Shown in pieces: positions 16,535 to 26,342 of a stretch of DNA of 47,152 nt. The stretch's first letter is position 1. Each line of letters starts with the position of its first letter. The stretch is from the NCBI GenBank assembly GCA_025201845.1, contig MU604050.1, positions 1-47,152 on the forward strand. Reading direction: 5' to 3'. The notes beneath the pieces are model-generated. The model did no database searches. It was not told where the DNA came from and saw only the letters and a program-made list of their open reading frames with translations. Made by a program: the position numbers and the translations under genes. Origin of the DNA: Martensiomyces pterosporus (taxonomy: Eukaryota > Kickxellomycota > Kickxellomycetes > Kickxellales > Kickxellaceae).

Positions 16535-18991
16535 TCACGGTAGAACCGTCAGCGTAGCCTTGCGATCGGGGCCCCCGTCCAGGCTCTTGACCCGAACAGT
16601 AGGGCTCCTCGAGCGAGAGCTTGCCGAGCCGTCTGTATTCGACAGCCAGAGGTTGTAAAGCCCGCGCAGCGAGCACGCACCAATGGCCATGCCGCATCCT
16701 CGGGCAAGAGAGAATGAGCCAGTCATTACATACCCAATAGCGGCGGTGCTGGTCTCCCCTTCGCTATCCTGTGCCGCTGCGTTTGTAAGAGCGCAGATGC
16801 ATGCGTTTTTGGCTGGAGTGCCGCGGCCCGCACAGATCAGACGAACTCGCACAAGACAGTGCTCAAGCGCCGCCTCATTCTCCCGGCATGCCATATCAGC
16901 TCCCTTTGCTCGCGAAACCGCGTTCATCAGAGGCTCGGCCCACTGTGAAAACGAAGGAGAATCGGCATTGGCAGCGGTGGCTGGTGTAGGGGCCGATACC
17001 AGCAGCCTGCGGATAACGTCTGTCAGGCGCTCCCCGGTGACAAGCCAAATTTCGCTAGTCGAGCTAGTCTCGCCACTGTCGTCGTCATTGGCTGCCGTGG
17101 CCGGTGGTGCCTTTTTGGCTGCCTTCCGGCCAGCGTGGATCTTTTGCAGTCTATTCATGCGGCACTCCAAATGGTCGCTGGTAATATCGGGATACATCGG
17201 CGGAGCATGCGGCATGCCCAGTAGCCTGTGGAATGGCGGGAAGAAAGGCGACTCGACCCCAAACTTCAGATAGTTGACCCGCTTGCCAGGAGGGCGATGA
17301 ATCCACCGCTGGTAGTCGTCCGCTGCAATGGGGCCCTCCCATTCATCATATGCGGAGGTTCCGGGCCAGTTGGCAGGGAATGTGGGAAGCCCAGCCTCAA
17401 ACCCGATGTGCTGCCGCTCTTGCAGTCCCTGGGCTCTGGCGCCAGCGAAGACAAACGAGAGCAGCAGCGGCATGCCCCAGCCCTTGGGCGCAATAAGCGT
17501 CCAGCCGTGCGCCAGGTTATCGACGTAGGTGCTGCTCGTACTTGCAACTTGGGAGCCAAGGAGAGCCTCGGGTCCGCTACGAACGAGGATCAACGGAACC
17601 GTGACGTCGATGCTGGGATCAGGGTCCAGTTTGGTCCCGGGCACAAGCTGGCGGCGACGGCGCTCATTCAGCTCGTGCTCAGAGAGCCTCTTCTCCAAGC
17701 TTTCAGCGCACCTGCCGTGGTTCCAGACACCACTGTCGCCAGCAAAGGCCGACGATGCGGCATCTGTCGGCCAGGACATCAAGATCTCATTGAACTGGCG
17801 CTGCTCTGACTCGGAAAGAGGGGAGTCGCTAGCGCTTAGCTTGTAAGGGAACCGTAGGCGTGGGTCGTGTATCTGCAGAGCGATGACGACGCCCTCTGGC
17901 AAACAGGCCGGTCCTGGAACACCGCGGATCAGCTGCAGGAGAGTCGATCCGCGGGCCTGAGGCTCTACTGCGTGACCAAGCACTGCAGCAAGCATCGGCG
18001 TGGACTGGTTGCCCAAAAGCTCGAAGGAGACAAGTTCAGCACTGATGTCAGAGACGCTGATCTGCTGCTCGCCAAAGCCGTTTAGCTTTGTGGCTTCGCC
18101 AAGTTCCGATACAATGGCTGATGCGTTGGCCGGGTGCGCGCGAAGCCACAGCGTGCGAGGGCCATCGCCAAGCACTGGCCTCCACAGAGCGACTGCCGGG
18201 CCAAGCCCTGCAAGCGGGTACTTTCCAACACGGTGCAGCGTTAGAGGCGCTGCTCGGCTGCCGTCTATGTAGCGCTTCATCGAAATTGTGAGCTCTGTGG
18301 GCGCGGCAACTGTGCGCAGCAGCTGGATGATGTCTGACTCGGAGCCGGTTATTTCGATCGTGGCGTAGTACGAGGCATCCTGGATATAAGTCTTGTCCAT
18401 CGCCGCTCTGTATGCCGCCCGATGGCTGCGCTCGTTGGGAGTCTCTGCGATCATTGTCCCCCACATTTCCTTCATGTGCATGCGCTTCGCATGCCACACG
18501 TGGGTCTCCAGCCATCTCTTGCCCTTCTGCCGCAGCTCGTACTCCTCGCGCACGGACTTGGTTCTACGGCGCTTGTACCTGCTTGCCCTCTTTCCGTTTG
18601 TCAATTGATCTGAACCGGCGAGCTTCTTTGATGACTGTGCCGATTTCTTCATTTCGGAGATAGCCTTTTCGCGAAGCCGTACGGGTATACGCTTGACGTT
18701 GTGGCTGGCTGCGCGCCGACGGAGGTGCCGCGGCAGGGTCTGAAACGCCCGCGCATTGCCCGATGTCCTAGCCGCCTCGAGCGAGCGCTGCAAGGCGTTG
18801 ATCTCGAAAGAGCGCGATTCGACAAACCCCACTACGTCAACTGCCCGTGCCTTTGCAAGCGTGGCATGTGCAGGCACCACTGTCGCCGCGCCCTGCTCCA
18901 TGGTATGCTGCTTAAAGTTTTGGTAAGCCTTTCGCTTCCCTCCCAGCGCTTTTGGGCTTGCGTTTCCTCTGCTGCTGCTGCTCCGGTCCAT
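16535..18991 (-). CDS. POP1: RNase P/MRP subunit POP1
   Basis: 818 residues from the ATG at 18991 (MDRSSSSRGNASPK); the frame is open 49 codons further up but that part looks non-coding. The N-terminal POP1 domain has RHLRRRAASHNVKRIPVRLR and HVWHAKRMHMKEMWG, both hallmark motifs. A central POPLD domain shows GWTLIAPKGWGMPLLLSFVF and GARAQGLQERQHIGFEAGLP. The C-terminal part (IGYVMTGSFSLARGCGMAIG) is the usual glycine-rich end. POP1 is the largest protein of RNase P and RNase MRP, binding the RNA specificity domain for tRNA 5' processing and rRNA processing in the nucleus/nucleolus. It shares a bidirectional promoter with MIC19. Confidence 0.93.
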   Translation of the reverse strand: MDRSSSSRGNASPKALGGKRKAYQNFKQHTMEQGAATVVPAHATLAKARAVDVVGFVESRSFEINALQRSLEAARTSGNARAFQTLPRHLRRRAASHNVKRIPVRLREKAISEMKKSAQSSKKLAGSDQLTNGKRASRYKRRRTKSVREEYELRQKGKRWLETHVWHAKRMHMKEMWGTMIAETPNERSHRAAYRAAMDKTYIQDASYYATIEITGSESDIIQLLRTVAAPTELTISMKRYIDGSRAAPLTLHRVGKYPLAGLGPAVALWRPVLGDGPRTLWLRAHPANASAIVSELGEATKLNGFGEQQISVSDISAELVSFELLGNQSTPMLAAVLGHAVEPQARGSTLLQLIRGVPGPACLPEGVVIALQIHDPRLRFPYKLSASDSPLSESEQRQFNEILMSWPTDAASSAFAGDSGVWNHGRCAESLEKRLSEHELNERRRRQLVPGTKLDPDPSIDVTVPLILVRSGPEALLGSQVASTSSTYVDNLAHGWTLIAPKGWGMPLLLSFVFAGARAQGLQERQHIGFEAGLPTFPANWPGTSAYDEWEGPIAADDYQRWIHRPPGKRVNYLKFGVESPFFPPFHRLLGMPHAPPMYPDITSDHLECRMNRLQKIHAGRKAAKKAPPATAANDDDSGETSSTSEIWLVTGERLTDVIRRLLVSAPTPATAANADSPSFSQWAEPLMNAVSRAKGADMACRENEAALEHCLVRVRLICAGRGTPAKNACICALTNAAAQDSEGETSTAAIGYVMTGSFSLARGCGMAIGACSLRGLYNLWLSNTDGSASSRSRSPTVRVKSLDGGPDRKATLTVLP

Positions 18992-19400
18992 TGTTCCAAA
19001 ACGAGAGCCCCTCTTTGGACAGAGCGCTGGCTGGGTGTATTTCCGGCTGCTATAAACTGCAGAGTGGCAAAATAGGAGTGGAAGAGAGGACGAAAGAAGC
19101 AAGGCGGAATTTTGCGCGCGTGTGCTAATTCCTAGCAAACAAGCCCCCAGCCAAAAGCTTTTTCTTTTTTATTTCCAGACCCAAGGCTCGGAGCCGCCGT
19201 CCGCTGCTGCATGCCGAGCCGAGCCAGCGGGCAATAGATAAAACATTCGCAAGCCCAGCTGCAGCCTTTACGGCCTGAGTGTGGTTGGCCTTCGGTTTCG
19301 CTCCGCCTCAATTCACTTTCTTTCAGCCCTGTGTCTATTCATTCTTTACTTGTAATCCAAGCAGGGCGCGCTTTTTCGTCTGTTGTTACTAGAAGCGAAA
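18992..19400. other. Bidirectional promoter, POP1 (-) / MIC19 (+)
   Basis: 409 nt between the two ATGs. It contains T-rich tracts (TTTTTCTTTTTTATTTCC near 19160) and an AT-rich patch (AGATAAAACATTC near 19235). No gene is seen. Confidence 0.5.
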
Positions 19401-20067
19401 ATGGGAGCCAGCAATTCGAAGCAGGAGCCAGTGGTTGTCTATGGCAACGAGGTACCAATTGGAGTAAGTCGCACATTGCGTGCACCTGTGGAGATAACGC
19501 AGGGCCCATTCGCCGGTGCCGTAAGAAAATGCTTATCGCAAAGGACACCCGCACACATCGAGCTAAGCTTTGTTTTTGAACGCTGCCTCCACGACGCTAT
19601 TTGCTATGTAGTTTACGCCACAACTGAGCGACAGGCTTGTCAAGGAGGCTACCGCTGCACAGGGGGGTGCCAAGGCAGACAAGCGGTCGGATAAGACGTC
19701 TGACGAATCCAGTGCGGGCTCCAGAGCCGAAGTAAACTCGCGCGATCTGGCTGACCAAGTTGAGAAGCAGGTGGCGAGCGAGCTGTCCCGCATCTTGGAA
19801 AAGAGCCAGCTTGAGGACCTCAGGTCGAAGGAGCGCCAGACCAGCACGGCCGAGCTGCTCAGCGAGATCCGCGACATCACACAACAGATCAGCTCCAGTC
19901 CCTCGGCCAAGTCCCAGACCTACGCAAAGTCCCTTCAAGCCCGCGACCATGCTGTTTCGTGCCTCAGGGAGAACTCAGGAAGGGCGCTGGACTGCTGGAA
20001 GGAGGTTCAGGAGTTTAAGACTCTTGTGAGCGACCTTGAGCGCGAGTTTGTTGCTGCGTCCAAGTAG
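19401..20067 (+). CDS. MIC19: MICOS subunit MIC19 (CHCH protein), two exons
   Basis: Exon 1 is 19401-19463 (21 codons, MGASNSKQEP...NEVPIG), exon 2 is 19612-20067, giving 172 residues. The 148-nt intron starts GTAAGT and ends TATGTAG, phase 0. The joined reading NEVPIG-FTPQLSDRLVKE matches the MIC19/CHCHD3 N-terminus. MGASNSK is a good N-myristoylation signal. The middle is a charged coiled coil, and the C-terminus has a CHCH-type CLRENSGRALDC (C-x10-C) disulphide pair followed by an aromatic-rich helix. MIC19 stabilises MIC60 at mitochondrial cristae junctions, on the intermembrane-space side. Confidence 0.88.
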
Positions 20068-20314
20068 TTTCGATGCATATCTTTACCGGCTCTTTCTTAC
20101 TCTCTTTGCTTTCAATCCAACATGGCTTGCAGCCCAGCATGCGCAGACAGACCAGCCGTGCGGCAGCTTGCCATTGACCGCTTTGGCACTATTGCTTCTG
20201 AGCACGAGCAACAGCGTCTTTTGAGAGAACCACGAAAAAAAAAGGAAGACGCGAGTGGTAGTGAAAGTGAAAATGGGGGCTTCGGTTTGGCCATGGACAG
20301 ATGCACAGCACAGC

Positions 20315-23300
20315 TTAGGTTTGCGCAGTCACCATGAGTCGCGGCGCAATGTTCATCGCCATCAGCTCCTGGAACAGAAGCTTGCAGGCATAGGGGATGT
20401 GCACCTGGGAGATCTGCGTGCTGTTGTTGCACACCATGCACTTGAACTGGTTCTTCTTCAGGCTGGCAACGACCATCAGACCGCAGAGATCGCAGACGTG
20501 GACGCGGTAGGCATCCGAGACGTCAAACAGACGCTCCTTGAGGAACTGAGCAACACCGTGGGCAATCATGACGTCGCGCTCCATCTCACCGAAACGCAGG
20601 CCACCATCGCGGGCACGACCCTCAACGGGCTGTCTGGTGAGAATCTGCACGGGTCCACGCGCACGCGAGTGAATCTTGTCGTCGACCATATGCTTCAGGC
20701 GCTGGTAGTACGTGGGGCCCAGGAATACCTGTGCGGCTAGCTTGCGACCCGTGTGGCCGTTGTACACGACCTCAAATCCACGCGGCTGGTACCCATGGTC
20801 CAGCAGCTCGCGGGAGATTGCCTCGACAGTCACATCAGTGAACGGCGTGGCATCGCCTTCTGAGCCCAGAAGCGTGGAGAGCTTGGAGAGAAGGCACTCG
20901 ACAAGATGGCCAATGGTCATGCGCGACGGGATGGCATGTGGGTTGATGATGATGTCAGGCACAATGCCCTCGGCGGAGAAAGGCATGTCCTCGGTTCTGT
21001 ATGTGATTCCGATAGTGCCCTTCTGTCCGTGGCGCGAAGCAAACTTGTCGCCCATCTGAGGAATGCGGGTGGAGCGGATGCGCACCTTGACAAACTTGTA
21101 CGCCTCGGCGTTGGTGGTCAGCATGACCTGGTCAACAATGCCGTGCTCGGTCGAGCGCAGGGGCTTGGACGCATCGAGCTTGGTGTGGTTCTTTGTGCGC
21201 TGGCCAAGCTCGAGCGAGTCGGGCGGGATGGCAGTGGTCTTGCCGATAATGATATCGTCGCCAGTGACGCGGGTTCCGGGCGCAATAAGACCGTCGTCCT
21301 CAAGCTTCTCGTACGTGCCATGCTTCAGGCGGAGCGTGGTGTCACGAGTGGGCTTCTCGAACGTGCCCATCTGCGACATTCCCTGCTTGTCCTCTTCGTC
21401 CTGGTATGTGCGGAAGTAAAGCGAGCGGAAGAGGCCGCGGTCAATGGACGACTGGTTCATGATGACCGAGTCTTCCTGGTTGTAGCCACCGTAGCACATG
21501 ATGCCGACAATGGCGTTCTGGCCTGCAGGCAGCTCGCGGAACTTGAGGTACTCCATGGAGCGCGTCGTGGCCAGGGGCTTCTGTGGGTAGTAGAGAATGT
21601 TTGCCAGCGTGTCCATGCGCAGCTGGTAGTTGGTCAGCATGATGCCCATCGCCTGCTTGCCCATAGCGGACTGGTAGGTGTTGCGTGGAGACTGGTTGTG
21701 GTCGGGGAACGGCACGATCGATGCGCAGATGCCAAGGATCATGGACGGGTGGATCTCGCAGTGGGTCCACGTGTTGATGTGCACGTTGCGGCGAGAGCGC
21801 ACACGCGATGCCAGGTCCGTCTCCTGCGGCGGCTCAATCCCCTTTTCCAAGAACAGGCGGCTCTCGTTCAGCTCCTGGGGCGTCATGCAAATCATGGCAG
21901 TCTCCTCCTCCTCGGCATCCAGGTACTCGATGATGCCGTCGGCCAGCATGTCGTGCCACTTGTAGGCGTTCTCGTCCGAGACATCGTACTTTTCGATGGC
22001 GTAGATGTGCTGCTTCTTGAGAACGAGCTGCAGGTTGTCGACCACGAGCAGCGGGCGGCACACGCGCCCCGAATCCGTGTAGATGCGCAGCTCCTTCTCG
22101 CGCACGTCGCGCACGATCGACACCTCAAAGGACATGTCCATGTTGCGGCGGGCAGCGAGCAGAGGCTGAACAAGCTCGTCCGGCTCGCGGTGGATGCCGA
22201 CCCAGACGCCGTTCAGGAATATCCTCGTTGCATTGAGGATGCTCGAGGCCTGAACCTCAGTGAGGTTCTCCATGCCCCACTCCTCAAGAAGAAGGTTGAC
22301 GGGGTTCGAGTCCGACCCAACAGTGATGTGCGCCATCAGCGCAAGATTCTTGACCAGGCCGCAGGCCTGGCCCTCAGGGGTCTCGGCGGGACACACAAGC
22401 CCCCAGTGCGTGTTGTGCAGCTGGCGAGGCTTGGCGATCTTGCCGTCGCGGCCGATGGGCGTGTTGCAGCGACGCAGATGGGACAGGGTGGAAGCGAATG
22501 TGTAGCGGTTGAGCACCTGCGAGACTCCTGCGCGCGCCTGCATCGCCTTCTTTTGGTCCCCCCAGTTTCCGGTGGCCAGCGAGTACTTGAGGCCCGTGGT
22601 GATGGTGTTGGACTTTACAGCGATGGTCAGGTTGAAGTCGCGGTTGGAGTCGATGCACTTTTGCAGGTAGCGAGTGACGTCCTTGGTCAGCTTGCGGAAC
22701 AGGTTGCGGAAAAGCATGGAGAGCAGCGGCCCGCCAAGGTCCATGCGCTTCTTTCCGTAGTGGTCGCGGTCGTCGGGCTCTCGCCGCTCAAGCGCGCAAA
22801 GCAGCAGCCTGTGGATCATGTAGCCAAAGAAGTAGGCCTTGACTGTTTCGTTGTGCGCCTGGGTGCCGACATGGGGCAGAAACTCCTTTTGCAGGATCTC
22901 GGCGGCATAGCGAATACGCTTGTCGCGGCTGACGCCGACTGTGGTGCCACGCTTGCCGATGAAGTCGAGCGCAACATCGCGATCCTGGATGACAAACGCC
23001 TCTTCGACCGACGGCTTGAGCATCTCCATCATCTGCACATCGTTGATGTCGTAGGCGATATGCTCGAGGATGTCCTTCGCGGCAACCATGCCGAGGGCAC
23101 GGAACACGACGACAGCCGGGATGTCGGAGCGAATGTATGGAATCGTGGTCTGAATCGTCTGGCCAGCGCCCTTCTCGACGCCCTTGTTCGACATCTTCAG
23201 AAACAGAGGGCTGGCCTGCTTCGACACGCGCTCCGCCTGGCTACGGATCTCAGCCGTGTAGTGCGGGTAAGGCAGGTTCTTTTTGAAAACAAAGACCGTG

Positions 23301-23989
23301 TTTGTGGCGATGCGCTCCTGCGCAATAAGAACCTTCTCCGAGCCGTTGATGACAAAGTAGCCGCCCTGGTCGTAGGGGCACTCGCCAAGCTGGTGCAGGT
23401 CCTGGTCGCTGAGGCCGTGGAGAAGGCAGAAGTTTGAGCGCAGCATGATGGGGACCTTGCCAATAAACACCTTGCGGCCATCGTAAAGGCGGCCGTCGGC
23501 ATCGACCTTGCAGTCGCGGCTCAGGATCTCCATCTCCATGTCCGCAACCGACGTGATATTCTCGTTCTTCGGGTTGAGCGTGTCAGCAATAGACGTCTCC
23601 TGGCAGATATCAACCAGCAGGGGCGCGGCATACGTGAGGTTGCGCAGCCTGGCCTCCTGGGGGTGCAGTGCGTTGTTGCTGCCGTCCTTCTCTGTAAATG
23701 TGGGCTGCGACAGGTAGACCTGGCCAAACTCGATGCGGTAGCGCTTAAACACCTCCTGTCTCTGCTTGCCCTGGATGGACGTCTGCAGCACGAGGGTGCG
23801 GTTCTCGTCAACGATTTCCTGCAACGTGTTCTCAATGAACTCGTTGAATGAAGCAATCTGCTCGCGCACCAGGCCGTTTTCGTCAAAGTAGCGTGTAATC
23901 ACGGCCCAGCAATCCTCCTGGGTGATTTCCTCCTCCTCGTCCTCGTACTCGTAGGCGACCTCGTCATCGTAGTACTCTTCGCCCTCCAT
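20315..23989 (-). CDS. RPB2: RNA polymerase II second-largest subunit RPB2
   Basis: 1224 residues from [10 protein letters not shown] (ATG at 23989); an in-frame extension to 24058 is probably leader. The N-terminus is acidic as in yeast Rpb2. Landmarks in order: [19 protein letters not shown] (lobe/protrusion), [11 protein letters not shown] and the fork region, [20 protein letters not shown] (fork loop 2), [14 protein letters not shown] (hybrid-binding, with the active-site-facing acidic residues), GQKGTIG, then the anchor and clamp ending in CDLCG...CMVC zinc ligands. It forms half of the polymerase active cleft in the nucleus. The length equals that of budding yeast Rpb2, and no intron is seen. 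Strong codon bias leaves a very long antisense frame. Confidence 0.97.
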   Translation of the reverse strand: MEGEEYYDDEVAYEYEDEEEEITQEDCWAVITRYFDENGLVREQIASFNEFIENTLQEIVDENRTLVLQTSIQGKQRQEVFKRYRIEFGQVYLSQPTFTEKDGSNNALHPQEARLRNLTYAAPLLVDICQETSIADTLNPKNENITSVADMEMEILSRDCKVDADGRLYDGRKVFIGKVPIMLRSNFCLLHGLSDQDLHQLGECPYDQGGYFVINGSEKVLIAQERIATNTVFVFKKNLPYPHYTAEIRSQAERVSKQASPLFLKMSNKGVEKGAGQTIQTTIPYIRSDIPAVVVFRALGMVAAKDILEHIAYDINDVQMMEMLKPSVEEAFVIQDRDVALDFIGKRGTTVGVSRDKRIRYAAEILQKEFLPHVGTQAHNETVKAYFFGYMIHRLLLCALERREPDDRDHYGKKRMDLGGPLLSMLFRNLFRKLTKDVTRYLQKCIDSNRDFNLTIAVKSNTITTGLKYSLATGNWGDQKKAMQARAGVSQVLNRYTFASTLSHLRRCNTPIGRDGKIAKPRQLHNTHWGLVCPAETPEGQACGLVKNLALMAHITVGSDSNPVNLLLEEWGMENLTEVQASSILNATRIFLNGVWVGIHREPDELVQPLLAARRNMDMSFEVSIVRDVREKELRIYTDSGRVCRPLLVVDNLQLVLKKQHIYAIEKYDVSDENAYKWHDMLADGIIEYLDAEEEETAMICMTPQELNESRLFLEKGIEPPQETDLASRVRSRRNVHINTWTHCEIHPSMILGICASIVPFPDHNQSPRNTYQSAMGKQAMGIMLTNYQLRMDTLANILYYPQKPLATTRSMEYLKFRELPAGQNAIVGIMCYGGYNQEDSVIMNQSSIDRGLFRSLYFRTYQDEEDKQGMSQMGTFEKPTRDTTLRLKHGTYEKLEDDGLIAPGTRVTGDDIIIGKTTAIPPDSLELGQRTKNHTKLDASKPLRSTEHGIVDQVMLTTNAEAYKFVKVRIRSTRIPQMGDKFASRHGQKGTIGITYRTEDMPFSAEGIVPDIIINPHAIPSRMTIGHLVECLLSKLSTLLGSEGDATPFTDVTVEAISRELLDHGYQPRGFEVVYNGHTGRKLAAQVFLGPTYYQRLKHMVDDKIHSRARGPVQILTRQPVEGRARDGGLRFGEMERDVMIAHGVAQFLKERLFDVSDAYRVHVCDLCGLMVVASLKKNQFKCMVCNNSTQISQVHIPYACKLLFQELMAMNIAPRLMVTAQT

Positions 23990-24431
23990 TTTGTCTTTCT
24001 CTTTGGCGCTGTAGCAGCAGAGAGCGAGCCTGTGTGCAAGCAAGTGGAAAAGGCGCAAAGAAGCAGGCTGTTCCTGGGCCTAAAGCAAAACGAAAACTTT
24101 TCTCCGGGTGCGGCACGCGACAGGGAGAAGAAGAAAAGGAATGGGAAAAAAGGAGCGGTGCCTGTTGTTCTCTAACCAATCCTTTGGAAGGGCGTTCTTG
24201 GAGGAGAGAGTATAAATTCACCAACAGCAAGGAAATTAAAAAAGGGGGAAAAAGAGTGCCAACAAAAAACGCGCGGCCAGCCTTGGCCAGCTAACAAATA
24301 ATGTCCTTGGTACAGCGCCAGGCAGCAGCATATTTACAGTGTCCAGCGGGGAAAAGCGCGCCCACTATGAAGCGGCGGCTCGATTCGGCTCGGTCGCAGC
24401 GTACAAGCACCCAGCGCCGCAGCGAGTCCGC
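23990..24431. other. RPB2 promoter region / HDAC 3' region
   Basis: 442 nt, purine-rich on the plus strand (GGAGAAGAAGAAAAGG), equivalent to a pyrimidine-rich leader for RPB2 on the minus strand. No gene is seen. Confidence 0.4.
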
Positions 24432-25866
24432 CTAGTCGCTGTAGTTGCTGCCGCTGTCGTTGTCGTTGCAGTTGTCCTCTGGGATCAGCTCTGGCTCGTC
24501 GGCGGCATCTGCGCCAATGTTCTTTCGGCTGTCTTGCTCGCGGTCTTCCTCCTCGTCGCCGGACGGCCAGTCTCTGGGCACCTCCTGCATCTGGACCGAC
24601 GGTGCATGGGGGACATGGCGCAGGTGCTCGTGAATGTCGGTGCATATGCGCTCCAGCTGCTCGCGGGTGTTCATGTTGGGCATGTTGCTTGCAGGCACCT
24701 CCAGGCGGTACTCGGGGCCATAGAACTCGTAGTAGTCGTTGTAGGGCAGGACTGGGTCCACCTGCTCGCCAACAAGGATCGATGTCTCGTACGCCCACGT
24801 TCGTGCGACATTGCGGATAGTGTATCCACCGCCACCCACGCAAAACAGCGGCACCCCAAACGACTTCATGAACTCGACGCACGCTGCGTGGCCCTCCATG
24901 CTCAGATTGAAGCATCCCAGGCGGTCTCCAGAGAGCGAATCGGTGCCGCACTGCATGACCACAGCTCCTGGCCGGAAGGTCTCCATGACATCGCGCATAA
25001 CCCTCTGAAACACGAACCTGTAAGTCTCGTCGTCGATGCCCTCGCGCAGCGGCACGTTGACTGCGTAGTACTTGCCTCTTTCGACACCCACGTCTTTGAT
25101 GTCGCCTGTGCCGGGGAAGAAGTTGCCAAACTGGTGGAAGCTCACGGACATGACGCGGTCGGTCGTGTAAAACGCCTCCTCGACTCCGTCGCCGTGGTGC
25201 ACATCAATGTCCAGGTACACTACGCGCTGATGGTACCTCAGCAGCTCCAGTATGGCCAAGACAATGTCATTGACGTAGCAGAAGCCCGACGCCTCGCCCT
25301 TCTTGGCGTGATGCAGGCCGCCTGCCCAGTTGATGACGGTGTCTGACTCGCCGTGGTTGATGCACTTGGCAGCAGCTATCGACCCGCCAGCCGAGATCGA
25401 GCAAAACTCGTATAGGCCGTCGAACGGCGGGCAGTCCAGCAAAGGAAGAAAGCGCTCGTTGTACGTGGGCATCTGCTCGGCCAGCTCCGGCGAGACCCTC
25501 TGGAGATATGCGATATAGTCGTCCGTGTGGAAGCGTGTCATCTCCCTTGCTGTTGCGCGCGGCGGCCGTATTACATTCATTTTACGATCAAGCCCGTACG
25601 AGGATATGATGCTGTGGGCCATGCGGATCCGAAACGGCTTCATGCAGTGGTCGTAGCCGTAGTTGTAGTTCCCAACCTCCTCTACATCGTGCACATGCAG
25701 CTGACAAAAGACACAAGCCAGGGGTTTGAGTTTCGATATAGATCGTCCGGCCTGAACAAGGCAGGGGGGTCTGCCGAGGCTTCGCTCGGGAACAGCCTGC
25801 TTACTTGGGTCCTACTGCCCAGTACTCACCATCGTAGAAATAAGTTACGCGCTTCCCGCGGCCCAT
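24432..25866 (-). CDS. RPD3: Class I histone deacetylase (Rpd3/Clr6-type), two exons
   Basis: Exon 1 is 25866-25830 ([12 protein letters not shown] plus one base) and exon 2 is 25681-24432. The 148-nt intron begins GTGAGT and ends GATGTAG, and joining gives [14 protein letters not shown], the standard HDAC N-terminus, for 428 residues. Catalytic features are complete: HH at 136-137 ([15 protein letters not shown]), D172 and H174 in DIDVHHGDG, the second zinc Asp in [11 protein letters not shown], and the Tyr of [12 protein letters not shown]. It removes acetyl groups from histone tails as the core of Sin3-type co-repressors. Odd points: the loop normally reading GxGHPMKPHR is YDHCMKPFR here, changing a residue that lines the inositol-phosphate pocket. 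The acidic, Asn/Ser-rich tail is short. Confidence 0.92.
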
Positions 25867-26342
25867 GGCTACCGCAACCGATATGCTGTTTCGCTGCCCA
25901 CTGGGCTCAGAGTGTGTGTGCGTCTGTGTGGGATCGCGGCTTTTCTGCAGAGCGGAAAGAGGAAAAGAAAAGCTGGACGAGTGTTCTATGCTAAAGGGAG
26001 AGCGAAGAAGAAAAAAGCGCACAAGTGGAAGAGCAAGGGGGCGGTGTTCCAGGCCACCAGCCCGCCTCACTTGATTCCCTTTCGCCTGTTGACGAGCAGA
26101 GCCGAGTAGTGCAGCTGCCCTGCGCCCGAATCGATTTGCTGGCCAGCTCACTCGCTGCCCAAGCTGCAATCAGCTTTAGCGGCGATGGCAGTGATGGCGG
26201 TAAAGCCAAGTAGAGCCCCTGCCACCTCTTTCTGCCTGCACGGAGAGCCAAAAAAAAAAAAAGAAAAGCAAACTGCACTGATGTGAAAAACGGACTGATC
26301 AAGCAGACAGCATGGAGAGAGGCGCCGTCGCTTTGCTGGGGC
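25867..26342. other. HDAC promoter / JIP5 3' region
   Basis: 476 nt, with a 13-A run (about 26250-26262) and purine-rich stretches. It is the upstream region of the HDAC on the minus strand. No gene is seen. Confidence 0.4.

Noticed and set aside
18992..19138. 49-codon N-terminal extension of POP1
   Set aside because: Composition is Ser/Leu-rich leader-like and the conserved POP1 start (MDRSSSSRG) has its own ATG; similar open leaders precede RPB2, Erv46 and the PA2G4-like gene.
22290..22325. GGGGTTCGAGTCCGACCC resembling a tRNA T-arm
   Set aside because: It lies inside the conserved RPB2 coding sequence, and no acceptor, D-arm or anticodon arm can be placed around it.
20906..23437. 843-codon plus-strand ORF antisense to RPB2
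   Set aside because: RPB2 on the other strand is unmistakable. The antisense frame is open because of strong codon bias, and its product is a Val/Ala/Leu/His/Arg-rich string with no motif.
24339..25346. 335-codon plus-strand ORF antisense to the HDAC
   Set aside because: A codon-bias shadow of the HDAC exon. The protein is low complexity and has no recognisable domain.
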